From: Pollutiaquabacter sp046052345
GTDB lineage: Bacteria; Bacteroidota; Bacteroidia; AKYH767-A; 2013-40CM-41-45
Direction: 5' to 3'
NCBI GenBank assembly: GCA_046052345.1
Contig: JBJOMN010000022.1
Location: 124,001-188,000, forward strand
DNA: 64,000 bases
The notes beneath the pieces were generated by a model, which was given only the letters and a program-made list of their open reading frames with translations, was not told the DNA's origin and did not search any database. The translations under genes were made by a program, and so were the position numbers. This document shows, piece by piece, positions 35,685-43,385 of the stretch (position 1 is its first letter; every line of letters begins with the position of its first letter).

Positions 35685-37127
35685 ATGAAAACTATCAGCA
35701 ATCTGATCAACGGAAAATTGGTCGCTCCCCTCAGCGGAACGTACCTCGACAATATCAACCCCGCTACCGGAGAAGCATATGCGCTCATCCCGGATTCCGA
35801 CGAAAAGGATGTCGCCTTGGCCGTAGAAGCCGCCAAGGCCGCGTTCCCTTCCTGGTCGTCGACATCCGTGCAAAAACGAAGCGCACTTCTCCTGAAACTG
35901 GCGGCATTGATTGAAAATAATCTGGACCGGCTCGCCGAAGCCGAGACCAACGACCAGGGTAAGCCGTTGTGGCTTTCCAAAAGCGTCGACATCCCCCGGG
36001 CGGTAAGCAACTTCCAGTTCTACGCGACGGCGGCCATGCATACCCATACGGAGACCCATGCCATGGAGAATACCGCACTGAATTATACGCTTCGGACTCC
36101 CATCGGCGTGGCCGGTTGCATATCTCCGTGGAATCTTCCGCTGTACCTCTTCTCCTGGAAAATCGCTCCGGCGCTGGCGGCTGGATGTACCGTCGTAGCA
36201 AAGCCTTCGGAGATCACTCCGATGACGGCTTTTCTGCTCAGCGAGCTTACCATCGAAGCCGGCTTCCCGCCCGGTGTGCTGAACATAGTACACGGATTGG
36301 GACCAAAGGTCGGGATGAGCATCGTCTCTCACCCGGATGTGCCGGCCGTATCGTTTACCGGCGGAACGAAGACCGGTGAAATCATCTCCCGAACCGCAGG
36401 CCCTATGTTCAAGAAATTATCGCTGGAGCTCGGGGGCAAGAACCCGACGATCATTTTCCGGGATGCGGACTTCGACAAAGCAGTGCATACCGCCGTGCGC
36501 TCCGCATTCTCGAACCAAGGCGAGATCTGCCTTTGCGGCTCCCGGATTCTTATAGAGCGGTCCATCTATGAGAAGTTCAGGGATGCTTTTGTCATGGAAG
36601 TCTCGAAACTGAAAACCGGTGATCCACTCGTGGAAGAAAACTGGCTGGGAGCCATCGCCTCCAAACAGCACTACGAGAAAGTACTCTCGTACATCGATCT
36701 GGCAAAGGCAGAAGGCGGAAAAATCCTGTGCGGCGGCGAGGCGGTTCATCCCGAAGGTCGTTGTGCAAACGGCTTCTTCATCGCTCCCACCGTGGTGGAA
36801 GGACTTTCTTTCGATTGCCGTACCAATCAGGAAGAGATCTTCGGTCCTGTAGTTACGCTGCAGCCTTTTGACAGTGAAGAAGAGGTGTTGAGGTATGCAA
36901 ACAGCACCGCTTACGGACTGGCATGCTCCCTTTGGACTTCTGATTTGACCCGCACCCATCGAATGGCCGCTAAACTCGAGTTCGGAATCGTGTGGGTGAA
37001 CTGCTGGCTCCTGCGGGACCTGCGCACACCGTTCGGCGGAATGAAAGGCAGCGGCGTAGGCCGAGAAGGCGGTTTTGAAGCGTTGAATTTTTTCACGGAA
37101 GAACGTAATATCTGCATCCGGCTTTGA
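35685..37127 (+). CDS. aldehyde dehydrogenase, probable 2-aminomuconate semialdehyde dehydrogenase
   Basis: This 480-residue NAD-dependent ALDH would oxidise 2-aminomuconate-6-semialdehyde, the ACMSD product, to 2-aminomuconate. Conserved parts are SPWNLPLYLFSWKIAPALAA, the NAD loop SFTGGTKTGE, the general base Glu248 (LELGGKNP) and the nucleophile Cys282 in NQGEICLCGSR. The ICLCGSR form, with a second Cys two residues on, is typical of the ALDH8/NbaE branch. WVNCWLLRDLRTPFGG near the end also fits that branch. It stands alone on the plus strand, and the kynurenine operon is divergent 1.3 kb away. A strong palindrome (GACGTTTTTAAAACGTC) overlaps the stop codon and may act in termination. Confidence 0.92.
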   Translation: MKTISNLINGKLVAPLSGTYLDNINPATGEAYALIPDSDEKDVALAVEAAKAAFPSWSSTSVQKRSALLLKLAALIENNLDRLAEAETNDQGKPLWLSKSVDIPRAVSNFQFYATAAMHTHTETHAMENTALNYTLRTPIGVAGCISPWNLPLYLFSWKIAPALAAGCTVVAKPSEITPMTAFLLSELTIEAGFPPGVLNIVHGLGPKVGMSIVSHPDVPAVSFTGGTKTGEIISRTAGPMFKKLSLELGGKNPTIIFRDADFDKAVHTAVRSAFSNQGEICLCGSRILIERSIYEKFRDAFVMEVSKLKTGDPLVEENWLGAIASKQHYEKVLSYIDLAKAEGGKILCGGEAVHPEGRCANGFFIAPTVVEGLSFDCRTNQEEIFGPVVTLQPFDSEEEVLRYANSTAYGLACSLWTSDLTRTHRMAAKLEFGIVWVNCWLLRDLRTPFGGMKGSGVGREGGFEALNFFTEERNICIRL

Positions 37128-37264
37128 CGTTTTTAAAACGTCGGAACTGTGTTTTCTTCATTTTAAGCTTTTTTTCAAGGGTTTCAATCCTGTAAGAAAC
37201 AGGGTGCATTCGTCCTGCGAAGCGACGGCTGCGGCACTACTTTACCCTTAGTCAACACACACAC

Positions 37265-37290
37265 CTCCGATGTACTCAACAGCATCGGAG
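37265..37290 (+). promoter_or_regulatory. 8-bp hairpin in the leader of the DUF2625 gene
   Basis: CTCCGATG (37265-37272), loop of 10, CATCGGAG (37283-37290): a perfect 8-bp inverted repeat ending 14 bases before the ATG at 37305, where it is followed by AAAAAAGAAG. It could hide or present the ribosome site, or be an operator. No U-tract follows, so it is not a standard terminator. Confidence 0.4.
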
Positions 37291-37304
37291 AAAAAAGAAG
37301 TGCC

Positions 37305-38045
37305 ATGAAACACACATTACTGCCAATCACATTGGCCATGACCTTGCTGTGCGCTAACCTGAAAGCGCAGGTCTCCATGCCGGCAACGACTGCGATCGAC
37401 CCGGCGGTTTCTACCGACTACAATTGGAAAAGGATCCAGCGTTGGGATTCGATGGCGAAGAACGATGTCGTCATGTTCCCCGCCGACTCCGCTCGAGCGA
37501 AATTCAGTATCGCTCAATCGGGAATCGATCCGAACACCACGCTCGCAGCCTTTGTCTATAACTGCGGCGGGATGAAAGTCGACCACGGGTGGTTACGCAT
37601 ACTCGGTTCCGGATGTGCCGAATTCGACCGCGGATTCGCCGACTGGAACAAAGGAAAAATGACCGGCACCAACGACTCGGCGAATTATCTGCTGATCGCA
37701 GACGACATCATCGGCGGATTCTGGGCGCTCTATATGACCCCGAGCACCAAGCCCGATGCAGCGACCGTGCACTTCCGCGGTCCGCACGACCTGCGTTGGA
37801 CCGCAACGGGTATGCGATATGCCGACTTCCTGCGGTTTTGCTTCTTCGGACAACTCAGTGATTTCTATCACGACTTCCGTTGGAACGGCTGGGAACAGGA
37901 AATCCAACCCATCAACGAACGCCAGGTCATCAGCTGTTATCCGCTGCTCTGGACACGCGAAGGAAAAGAGATCAAGGCGAACCGCAAGGTGGTTCCGATC
38001 CAGCGGTTGTGGGAGATGTACCAGTCTTCCACTTCGATGAAATAA
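37305..38045 (+). CDS. DUF2625 family protein with signal peptide
   Basis: The protein has 246 residues. Residues 1-22 are a signal peptide (MKHTLLPITLAMTLLCANLKAQ). The rest matches DUF2625: AKNDVVMFPADSARAKFSI, FVYNCGGMKVDHGWLRILGSG, GFADWNKGK, LLIADDIIGGFWALY, RYADFLRFCFFGQLSDFY and FRWNGWEQEI. DUF2625 proteins are known mostly as uncharacterised proteins without a signal; export is therefore notable here. No catalytic residues are recognised. It starts just after an 8-bp hairpin and stands apart from the molybdenum genes by 213 bases. Confidence 0.85.
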   Translation: MKHTLLPITLAMTLLCANLKAQVSMPATTAIDPAVSTDYNWKRIQRWDSMAKNDVVMFPADSARAKFSIAQSGIDPNTTLAAFVYNCGGMKVDHGWLRILGSGCAEFDRGFADWNKGKMTGTNDSANYLLIADDIIGGFWALYMTPSTKPDAATVHFRGPHDLRWTATGMRYADFLRFCFFGQLSDFYHDFRWNGWEQEIQPINERQVISCYPLLWTREGKEIKANRKVVPIQRLWEMYQSSTSMK

Positions 38046-38058
38046 GCGATATGTTACA

Positions 38059-38240
38059 GGACAGACGTCAGGAGCTGTCCGACAGTACGCGCTGAAAAAA
38101 TGCGTGTGTCTTCCTCCTGCCGGGATCGGCTCTCCGGTTGTTGAGCCGAACGGATTTGGGAGTGCCATCCCTCAGTTGTAAATTTATCGCTGTAAGCCGT
38201 CTGGGCTGCGGTCTCCGGGAACCCCCGGAATCCGCAGCCC
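38059..38240 (+). promoter_or_regulatory. leader with three hairpins upstream of mobA
   Basis: Three inverted repeats lie in the 213 bases before mobA: GGACAG/CTGTCC (38059-38064 with 38075-38080), TCGGCTC/GAGCCGA (38126-38132 with 38143-38149), and a long one at 38203-38240 with stems GGGCTGCGG/CCGCAGCCC and CCGGG/CCCGG separated by a small internal loop. The last ends 18 bases before the ATG. None has a U-tract. It may be a structured leader controlling molybdenum-cofactor genes; it does not resemble the known Moco riboswitch closely enough to call it that. Confidence 0.4.
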
Positions 38241-38258
38241 GACGTCGTTTGAGCCGGC

Positions 38259-38864
38259 ATGGATTCCCTGAAAAACACACCACTTTTCGGTCTTGTGCTG
38301 ACCGGTGGCGAAAGCCGCCGGATGGGTACAGATAAGGCGCTGATCGATTACCATGGTCTTCCGCAGGAAGAACGAATGAGAGAACTCCTGCTAAAATGCT
38401 GCGAACAGGTGTTCGTAGTCGGAAAACGCCCCGCCGACTTGAATCAAATTCATCGGCTGACCGACCTGCCACATTTAAACGGCATGGGTCCGGCAGCCGG
38501 TTTACTTACGGCTGCAGACCGTTTCCCTGAAGTTGCATGGCTGGTGGCAGGCTGTGATTATCCGTATCTGGAAGCACGCGGCCTTATACAATTGGTCGCC
38601 CACCGCTCCCCGGAATACGACGGAGTCGCGTTTGTAAATCCGGACACACAACTACCGGAACCGCTGGTGGCCATCTACGAACCTTCGCTGGTGCGGCAGC
38701 TGCCCGGTCGTGTGAAAGAAGGCGACTCCTCGCTCCGGCGATTACTGGCATCCGCTCGTGTGCGGCTAATCGTTCCGGAAAACCGGAATTGGATCATGAG
38801 TGTCGATACTCCCGAAGAAGAAGAGCAAGTCCGAACGACCTTGAGGTTGCGGCGAACATCCTGA
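38259..38864 (+). CDS. mobA: molybdenum cofactor guanylyltransferase (MobA-like)
   Basis: This cytoplasmic enzyme adds GMP to molybdopterin to form the guanine dinucleotide cofactor. It has 201 residues with the nucleotidyltransferase motif LTGGESRRMGTDKALIDYHG (residues 14-33), where LxGGxSxRMGxDKA binds GTP. Others are LNGMGPAAGLLTA (for GPLAG) and VAGCDYPYLEARGL for the metal-binding CD site. It reads MDSLKNTPLFGL at the start, with an ATG 18 bases after a long hairpin. It precedes fdhD by 25 bases, and the FdhF/YdeP-type enzyme overlaps fdhD, so this is a cofactor-supply module for that enzyme. Confidence 0.88.
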   Translation: MDSLKNTPLFGLVLTGGESRRMGTDKALIDYHGLPQEERMRELLLKCCEQVFVVGKRPADLNQIHRLTDLPHLNGMGPAAGLLTAADRFPEVAWLVAGCDYPYLEARGLIQLVAHRSPEYDGVAFVNPDTQLPEPLVAIYEPSLVRQLPGRVKEGDSSLRRLLASARVRLIVPENRNWIMSVDTPEEEEQVRTTLRLRRTS

Positions 38865-38876
38865 CCGGAATCTCGC

Positions 38877-38884
38877 TATCTTTA
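38877..38884 (+). promoter_or_regulatory. candidate -7 promoter element for fdhD
   Basis: TATCTTTA matches TAnnTTTG except at the last base and lies 5 bases before the GTG start of fdhD. It would give fdhD and the oxidoreductase gene a start independent of mobA, with a nearly leaderless message. Confidence 0.3.
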
Positions 38885-38889
38885 TCCTT

Positions 38890-39741
38890 GTGAGCATCCA
38901 TCCTTCTGTTTCTTCCGAGATAGTACTGCGCTTCCGTTCCGGCAGCATCGAGGAAGTTCCCGACCTTTTAGCCGTCGAGGAACCGATGGAGATACGACTC
39001 GGCTACGGTCCGCGGGACGATCGCTCGCAAAAGAGCCTTTCCGTGACGATGCGGACGCCGGGGAATGACTTCGAACTGGCGACAGGATTCTTATTTACTG
39101 AGGGGATCATCAGAAGCCGCGATGAAATCGCCTCAATCCGTCATTGCACGGACGGAGGACGGGACAACTCCTCTTCCAATATCGTGCGCATCGAGCTGGT
39201 CGATTCCGTCGTGCCGGACACCGAACGGCTGCAAAGGCATTTTTACACTTCTTCCAGCTGCGGTGTTTGCGGTAAAACCTCGATTGAAGCGGTACGTACC
39301 GTATGTTCCGGCACTGCAGGCAAACAAGAAGGAAATATCAGCGTATCCGTACTATTACAATTGCCGGAGCAGCTAAAGAGCTCTCAACTGGTCTTCAGTC
39401 ATACGGGAGGACTTCATGCCTCGGCCCTGTTCGATACGGGCGGACAGCTGATTTACTTGCGGGAAGACGTGGGAAGACATAATGCGCTGGACAAGTTGAT
39501 CGGCGCAGGGCTTGCTGCAGGGCAGCTTCCGTTCTCCGGAAAGATACTGTTGCTGAGCGGGCGGGCGAGTTTCGAACTAATACAAAAAGCAGCCATGGCC
39601 GGTATCGGAACCGTGGCGGCCGTGGGCGCTCCCAGCAGCCTGGCCGTAGACCTGGCCGAAGAATACGGGATGACCCTGATCGGATTCCTGCGTGAAATGC
39701 GTTTCAACTGTTATACCGGTGCACACCGGATTCAATTATGA
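38890..39741 (+). CDS. fdhD: formate dehydrogenase accessory sulfurtransferase FdhD
   Basis: FdhD moves sulfur from a cysteine desulfurase to the molybdenum cofactor of formate dehydrogenase-type enzymes. The start is GTG at 38890; the protein has 283 residues. Key motifs: TPGNDFELATGFLFTEGII near the N-terminus, the CxxC pair in SSSCGVCGKTSIEA, SHTGGLHASALFD, LREDVGRHNALDKLIGA and LLLSGRASFELIQKAAMAGI. All are intact. It ends in a 4-base ATGA overlap with the molybdopterin oxidoreductase, its expected client. Confidence 0.95.
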   Translation: MSIHPSVSSEIVLRFRSGSIEEVPDLLAVEEPMEIRLGYGPRDDRSQKSLSVTMRTPGNDFELATGFLFTEGIIRSRDEIASIRHCTDGGRDNSSSNIVRIELVDSVVPDTERLQRHFYTSSSCGVCGKTSIEAVRTVCSGTAGKQEGNISVSVLLQLPEQLKSSQLVFSHTGGLHASALFDTGGQLIYLREDVGRHNALDKLIGAGLAAGQLPFSGKILLLSGRASFELIQKAAMAGIGTVAAVGAPSSLAVDLAEEYGMTLIGFLREMRFNCYTGAHRIQL

Positions 39742-42056
39742 AAGAAACTGACGGACTTAACACTCCCAACCCGGAAAATCCGGAAAGGTTTACCGGGTTG
39801 AAGCTGGGTGATCCCAAACAGACTGCCGCCGGAGTACCGGCGGTGATCAGTACTGTGGAACATGTCTTTGGCGAGATGAATATCGGACGCGGCATGAAGG
39901 CGCTGCTGAAGGTGAATCAGAAAGACGGATACGATTGTCCGGGGTGTGCCTGGCCCGATCCGGACGACGACCGATCGGCGATTGCCGAATACTGTGAGAA
40001 CGGCGCTAAAGCGATCGCGGAAGAGGCGACGACCAAACGGCTGACCGCAGAGTTCTTTGCAAAAAACAGTGTCGCGGAACTATCTCGTCTGAATGATTAC
40101 GAGATCGGAAAGAAAGGCCGCATCGCAGAACCGATGTATCTCCCGAAAGGGGCTACACACTACGTTCCGATATCCTGGGAGGATGCGTTCGGTAAAATCG
40201 CCACGGAGTTGAACTCACTGCAGTCGCCGGATGAAGCGGTGTTCTATACCTCCGGAAGGACCAGTAACGAGGCCGCCTTCATTTATCAGCTTTTCGTGCG
40301 CCAGTTCGGCACGAATAATCTTCCCGATTGTTCGAACATGTGCCATGAATCGAGCGGTGTCGCCTTGAACGAAACCGTCGGAATCGGTAAAGGCTCTGTC
40401 ACACTGGAGGACTTCTATCAGGCCGAAGTCATTCTCATCATCGGCCAGAATCCCGGCACGAACCATCCGAGGATGCTCAGTGCGTTGCAGAAAGCAAAAG
40501 CCAACGGTGCGAAAATCATCTCCATCAATCCTCTTCCGGAGACAGGATTGATGGGATTCAACAACCCGCAATCGGTAAAGGGAATACTGGGAGTCAAGTC
40601 ACGGCTGACCGATCTTTTCCTGCAGGTGCGCATCAACGGCGATATGGCGCTGCTTCAGGCGATGAACCGTTTACTACTGGAGGAGGACCGGAAAGCCGCA
40701 GGAAGCGTCTTCGACCACAATTTCATCCGCGAAAATACGGAAGGTGCGGAAGCGTATCTCGCCCACCTTGCTTCACTGGATGTCGACGCGTTGATACGTG
40801 CAAGCGGAATTCCTGAGGCATCGGTCCGCGAAGCCGTATCCGTACTTAGGAACAGCCGGAAGATCATCGCTTGCTGGGCCATGGGCCTTACCCAGCATAA
40901 GAATGCGGTGGACACCATCAAGGAGGTGGTGAACCTGCTGCTGCTGAAGGGCAGTATCGGAAAGCCCGGTGCAGGAACATGCCCTGTTCGAGGACACAGT
41001 AACGTGCAGGGAGACAGAACGATGGGTATTTACGAAAAGCCTCCGAAATTTTTGTTGGATAACCTTCAAAGCACCTTCGGTTTTGATCCCCCGCGCAAAG
41101 ACGGATACGATACTGTGGACTGCATCCGCGCCATGCACGATGGAAAGGTGGGCGTATTCTTCGCGATGGGAGGTAATTTCCTCTCCGCCACCCCGGATAC
41201 CGCTTACACCGCAGAGGCCTTGCGCAGGTGCAGGCTTACTGTTCACGTTTCCACCAAGCTGAACCGCAGTCATCTCATCCATGGAGAAGAGGCATTGATA
41301 CTACCCACCTACGGCAGAAGCGACCGCGACATCCTGAACGATGAATTACAATTCATCAGTTGCGAGAACTCCATGGGAGTCGTCCATTCCTCCAAAGGAA
41401 GCCTGAAGCCGATCTCAAATAAGCTGATGAGCGAGCCGATGATCGTCTGCAACCTTGCCAAATCCGTGCTGGGTAAAAATGCCGGAGCACATTGGGACGG
41501 TTTCATGCTGCATTACGACCATATCCGTGATGCCATCAGCAAGGTCATTCCCGGCTTCGAGGACTACAACAGCAGGATCCGGATTCCAGGCGGATTCTAC
41601 CTGCCCAACGGATCGAGGGAAGGCCGCTTCAAGACATTGACCGGAAAAGCCCGCTTTACCGTGTCTGCCGTTTCCGAGCAACGGTTGGAAGAGGGGGAAT
41701 ATATCATGATGACGGTCCGCAGCCACGACCAGTTCAACACCACCATCTACGGCCTTGACGACAGGTACCGCGGCGTCTACAACGAACGGCGCGTCATCTT
41801 CATGAACGAGCGGGATGCCGAAAAGGAGGGCTTTGTCAAAGGCGAAGTCGTAGACCTCTTCAACTTCCACGGCGGCAAGGAACGGGTGGCGCACAAGTTC
41901 ATCGTGATTCCGTTCAGCATCCCGGAAGGATGCACCGCGACCTATTTCCCTGAAACCAATGTGCTTGTTCCGATCGGCAGTGTGGCCGATAAGAGCAATA
42001 CTCCGACATCGAAGTCGGTGATGATACGTATCCGGAAAGCCGCTCAGGAAGCATGA
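39738..42056 (+). CDS. FdhF/YdeP family molybdopterin oxidoreductase
   Basis: This 772-residue bis-molybdopterin guanine dinucleotide enzyme belongs to the formate dehydrogenase alpha-like FdhF/YdeP group. A CPGCAWPD pair with a Cys downstream (EYCENG) in residues 66-85 may hold an iron-sulfur cluster. The molybdenum region reads DCSNMCHESSGVALNETVGIG with Cys202 the likely metal ligand; there is no in-frame TGA, so no selenocysteine. QNPGTNHPRML, CWAMGLTQHKNAV and GHSNVQGDRTMGIYEKP are family motifs, and the C-terminal domain (residues 640-772) binds the cofactor (VRSHDQFNTTIYG). The substrate of this group is mostly not settled. No beta or gamma subunit gene is present. Confidence 0.92.
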   Translation: MKETDGLNTPNPENPERFTGLKLGDPKQTAAGVPAVISTVEHVFGEMNIGRGMKALLKVNQKDGYDCPGCAWPDPDDDRSAIAEYCENGAKAIAEEATTKRLTAEFFAKNSVAELSRLNDYEIGKKGRIAEPMYLPKGATHYVPISWEDAFGKIATELNSLQSPDEAVFYTSGRTSNEAAFIYQLFVRQFGTNNLPDCSNMCHESSGVALNETVGIGKGSVTLEDFYQAEVILIIGQNPGTNHPRMLSALQKAKANGAKIISINPLPETGLMGFNNPQSVKGILGVKSRLTDLFLQVRINGDMALLQAMNRLLLEEDRKAAGSVFDHNFIRENTEGAEAYLAHLASLDVDALIRASGIPEASVREAVSVLRNSRKIIACWAMGLTQHKNAVDTIKEVVNLLLLKGSIGKPGAGTCPVRGHSNVQGDRTMGIYEKPPKFLLDNLQSTFGFDPPRKDGYDTVDCIRAMHDGKVGVFFAMGGNFLSATPDTAYTAEALRRCRLTVHVSTKLNRSHLIHGEEALILPTYGRSDRDILNDELQFISCENSMGVVHSSKGSLKPISNKLMSEPMIVCNLAKSVLGKNAGAHWDGFMLHYDHIRDAISKVIPGFEDYNSRIRIPGGFYLPNGSREGRFKTLTGKARFTVSAVSEQRLEEGEYIMMTVRSHDQFNTTIYGLDDRYRGVYNERRVIFMNERDAEKEGFVKGEVVDLFNFHGGKERVAHKFIVIPFSIPEGCTATYFPETNVLVPIGSVADKSNTPTSKSVMIRIRKAAQEA

Positions 42057-43306
42057 TTCCGAGGGGGCCCTTTCCGTTTCTTACGGAAGTTGGGACGCCC
42101 TCCGCCACCGCCTTTACGGTTTCGCGGTCCCCTGCCCTCTCCGCCGCTGCGTCGTTCGGGACGGTACTCCGGCACTGCACCCAGTTCGGGTGGCACCTCC
42201 ATTTTCGGCACCGTCGACTCGATCAGCTGCTCGATGCCGCCGAAACGCCGCTGGTCCTTCTCCCCGATGAACGTAATCGCTTCGCCGGTAGTCTCCGCGC
42301 GGGCGGTACGGCCGACGCGGTGCACATAATCCTCCGCATCTCCCGGAACATCGTAATTGAGAACGAGTCCGATATTGTCGATATCGATTCCCCTCGAAAG
42401 TATGTCTGTTGCGACCAGGATCTTGGTTTGGCGGGTACGGAAAGACAACAGTACTGCCTCTCGTTCCTCCTGGGAAAGGTCGCTGTGGATGGCTTTTACC
42501 GGAAACCCGCTCTTCCGGAGGCTCCTCTCGAGATCCTTCACGGTCTGCTTCGTGGATGCGAATACGATGATGCTCGCATCGTCCCTGCCTGAAAGGATCT
42601 TCCTGAGAAGTTCAGGCTTCTGTGTGTCATACACCACATAGGCCCCCTGCTTCACACCGGCGGCCGGTTTGCTGATGGCGATATTCACTTCCTCCGGCTG
42701 ATGCATGATCGTACGCGCCAGCTCCCTGATCTTCGGGGGCATCGTCGCGGAGAAAAGCAGGTTCTGTCGCCGGGCCGGAATAAAACGTATGATCTTCAGG
42801 ATGTCCTCGTAAAAACCCATGTCCAGCATCTTGTCCGCTTCATCCAGCACCAGGAAATCCAGTTGGTCGAGTTTTACATAGCCCAGGTTCAAGTGGCTGA
42901 TCAGACGGCCGGGCGTTGCTATGATCACCGAGGCCCCTTCGGTCATCGCCTTCTTCTCCCGGTCGAAGGTCTGTCCGTCGCCGCCGCCATAGACAGCTAT
43001 GGAACTTGCCGACGTGAAGTAGGAAAAGCCCTGGAACGCATGATCGATCTGCAGCGCCAGTTCGCGGGTCGGGGAAACGATCAGCGCAGATGTGTGCTGC
43101 CGTTGCTGCCGACTGATCTTGTCCAGTATGGGAAGAAGGTAGGCTGCTGTCTTCCCCGTTCCGGTCTGGGCACAGGCGATGACGTCTTTTCCTTCCAGGA
43201 TCAGCGGCAATACTTTTTCCTGTATCGGTGTGGGTTTCTCAAAACCCATGGAGTACAGGCCGTCGAGCAACGAATCGTCAAGTCCCAGGTCGTCAAAAGT
43301 CATCAT
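42044..43306 (-). CDS. DEAD-box ATP-dependent RNA helicase
   Basis: The protein has 420 residues with all DEAD-box motifs: Q motif (GFEKPTPIQEKVLPLI), Walker A (AQTGTGKTAA), PTRELALQ, DEAD, SAT, and HRVGRTAR with the preceding RGIDIDNIG. The C-terminal tail (residues 375-420) is Arg/Gly-rich (RRSGGEGRGPRNRKGGGGG), an RNA-binding tail typical of RhlE-type cold or ribosome-assembly helicases. It begins at tandem Met codons, MM. Its last 13 bases overlap the end of the convergent oxidoreductase gene. Confidence 0.95.
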   Translation of the reverse strand: MMTFDDLGLDDSLLDGLYSMGFEKPTPIQEKVLPLILEGKDVIACAQTGTGKTAAYLLPILDKISRQQRQHTSALIVSPTRELALQIDHAFQGFSYFTSASSIAVYGGGDGQTFDREKKAMTEGASVIIATPGRLISHLNLGYVKLDQLDFLVLDEADKMLDMGFYEDILKIIRFIPARRQNLLFSATMPPKIRELARTIMHQPEEVNIAISKPAAGVKQGAYVVYDTQKPELLRKILSGRDDASIIVFASTKQTVKDLERSLRKSGFPVKAIHSDLSQEEREAVLLSFRTRQTKILVATDILSRGIDIDNIGLVLNYDVPGDAEDYVHRVGRTARAETTGEAITFIGEKDQRRFGGIEQLIESTVPKMEVPPELGAVPEYRPERRSGGEGRGPRNRKGGGGGRPNFRKKRKGPPRNHAS

Positions 43307-43385
43307 GTCGGTTAAAAGGAATGTTACAAATATCCGTCAAAGTATGAAGGCAAATCCGTGAGCGGCCACCGCTTATGAACACGGT

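Noticed and set aside
38203..38240. Molybdenum cofactor riboswitch call before mobA
   Set aside because: The stems are real but do not show the known consensus of that RNA; left as an unnamed structured leader.
39738..42056. Selenocysteine in the FdhF/YdeP protein
   Set aside because: No in-frame TGA occurs and the molybdenum-ligand position is a plain Cys (NMCHESS).
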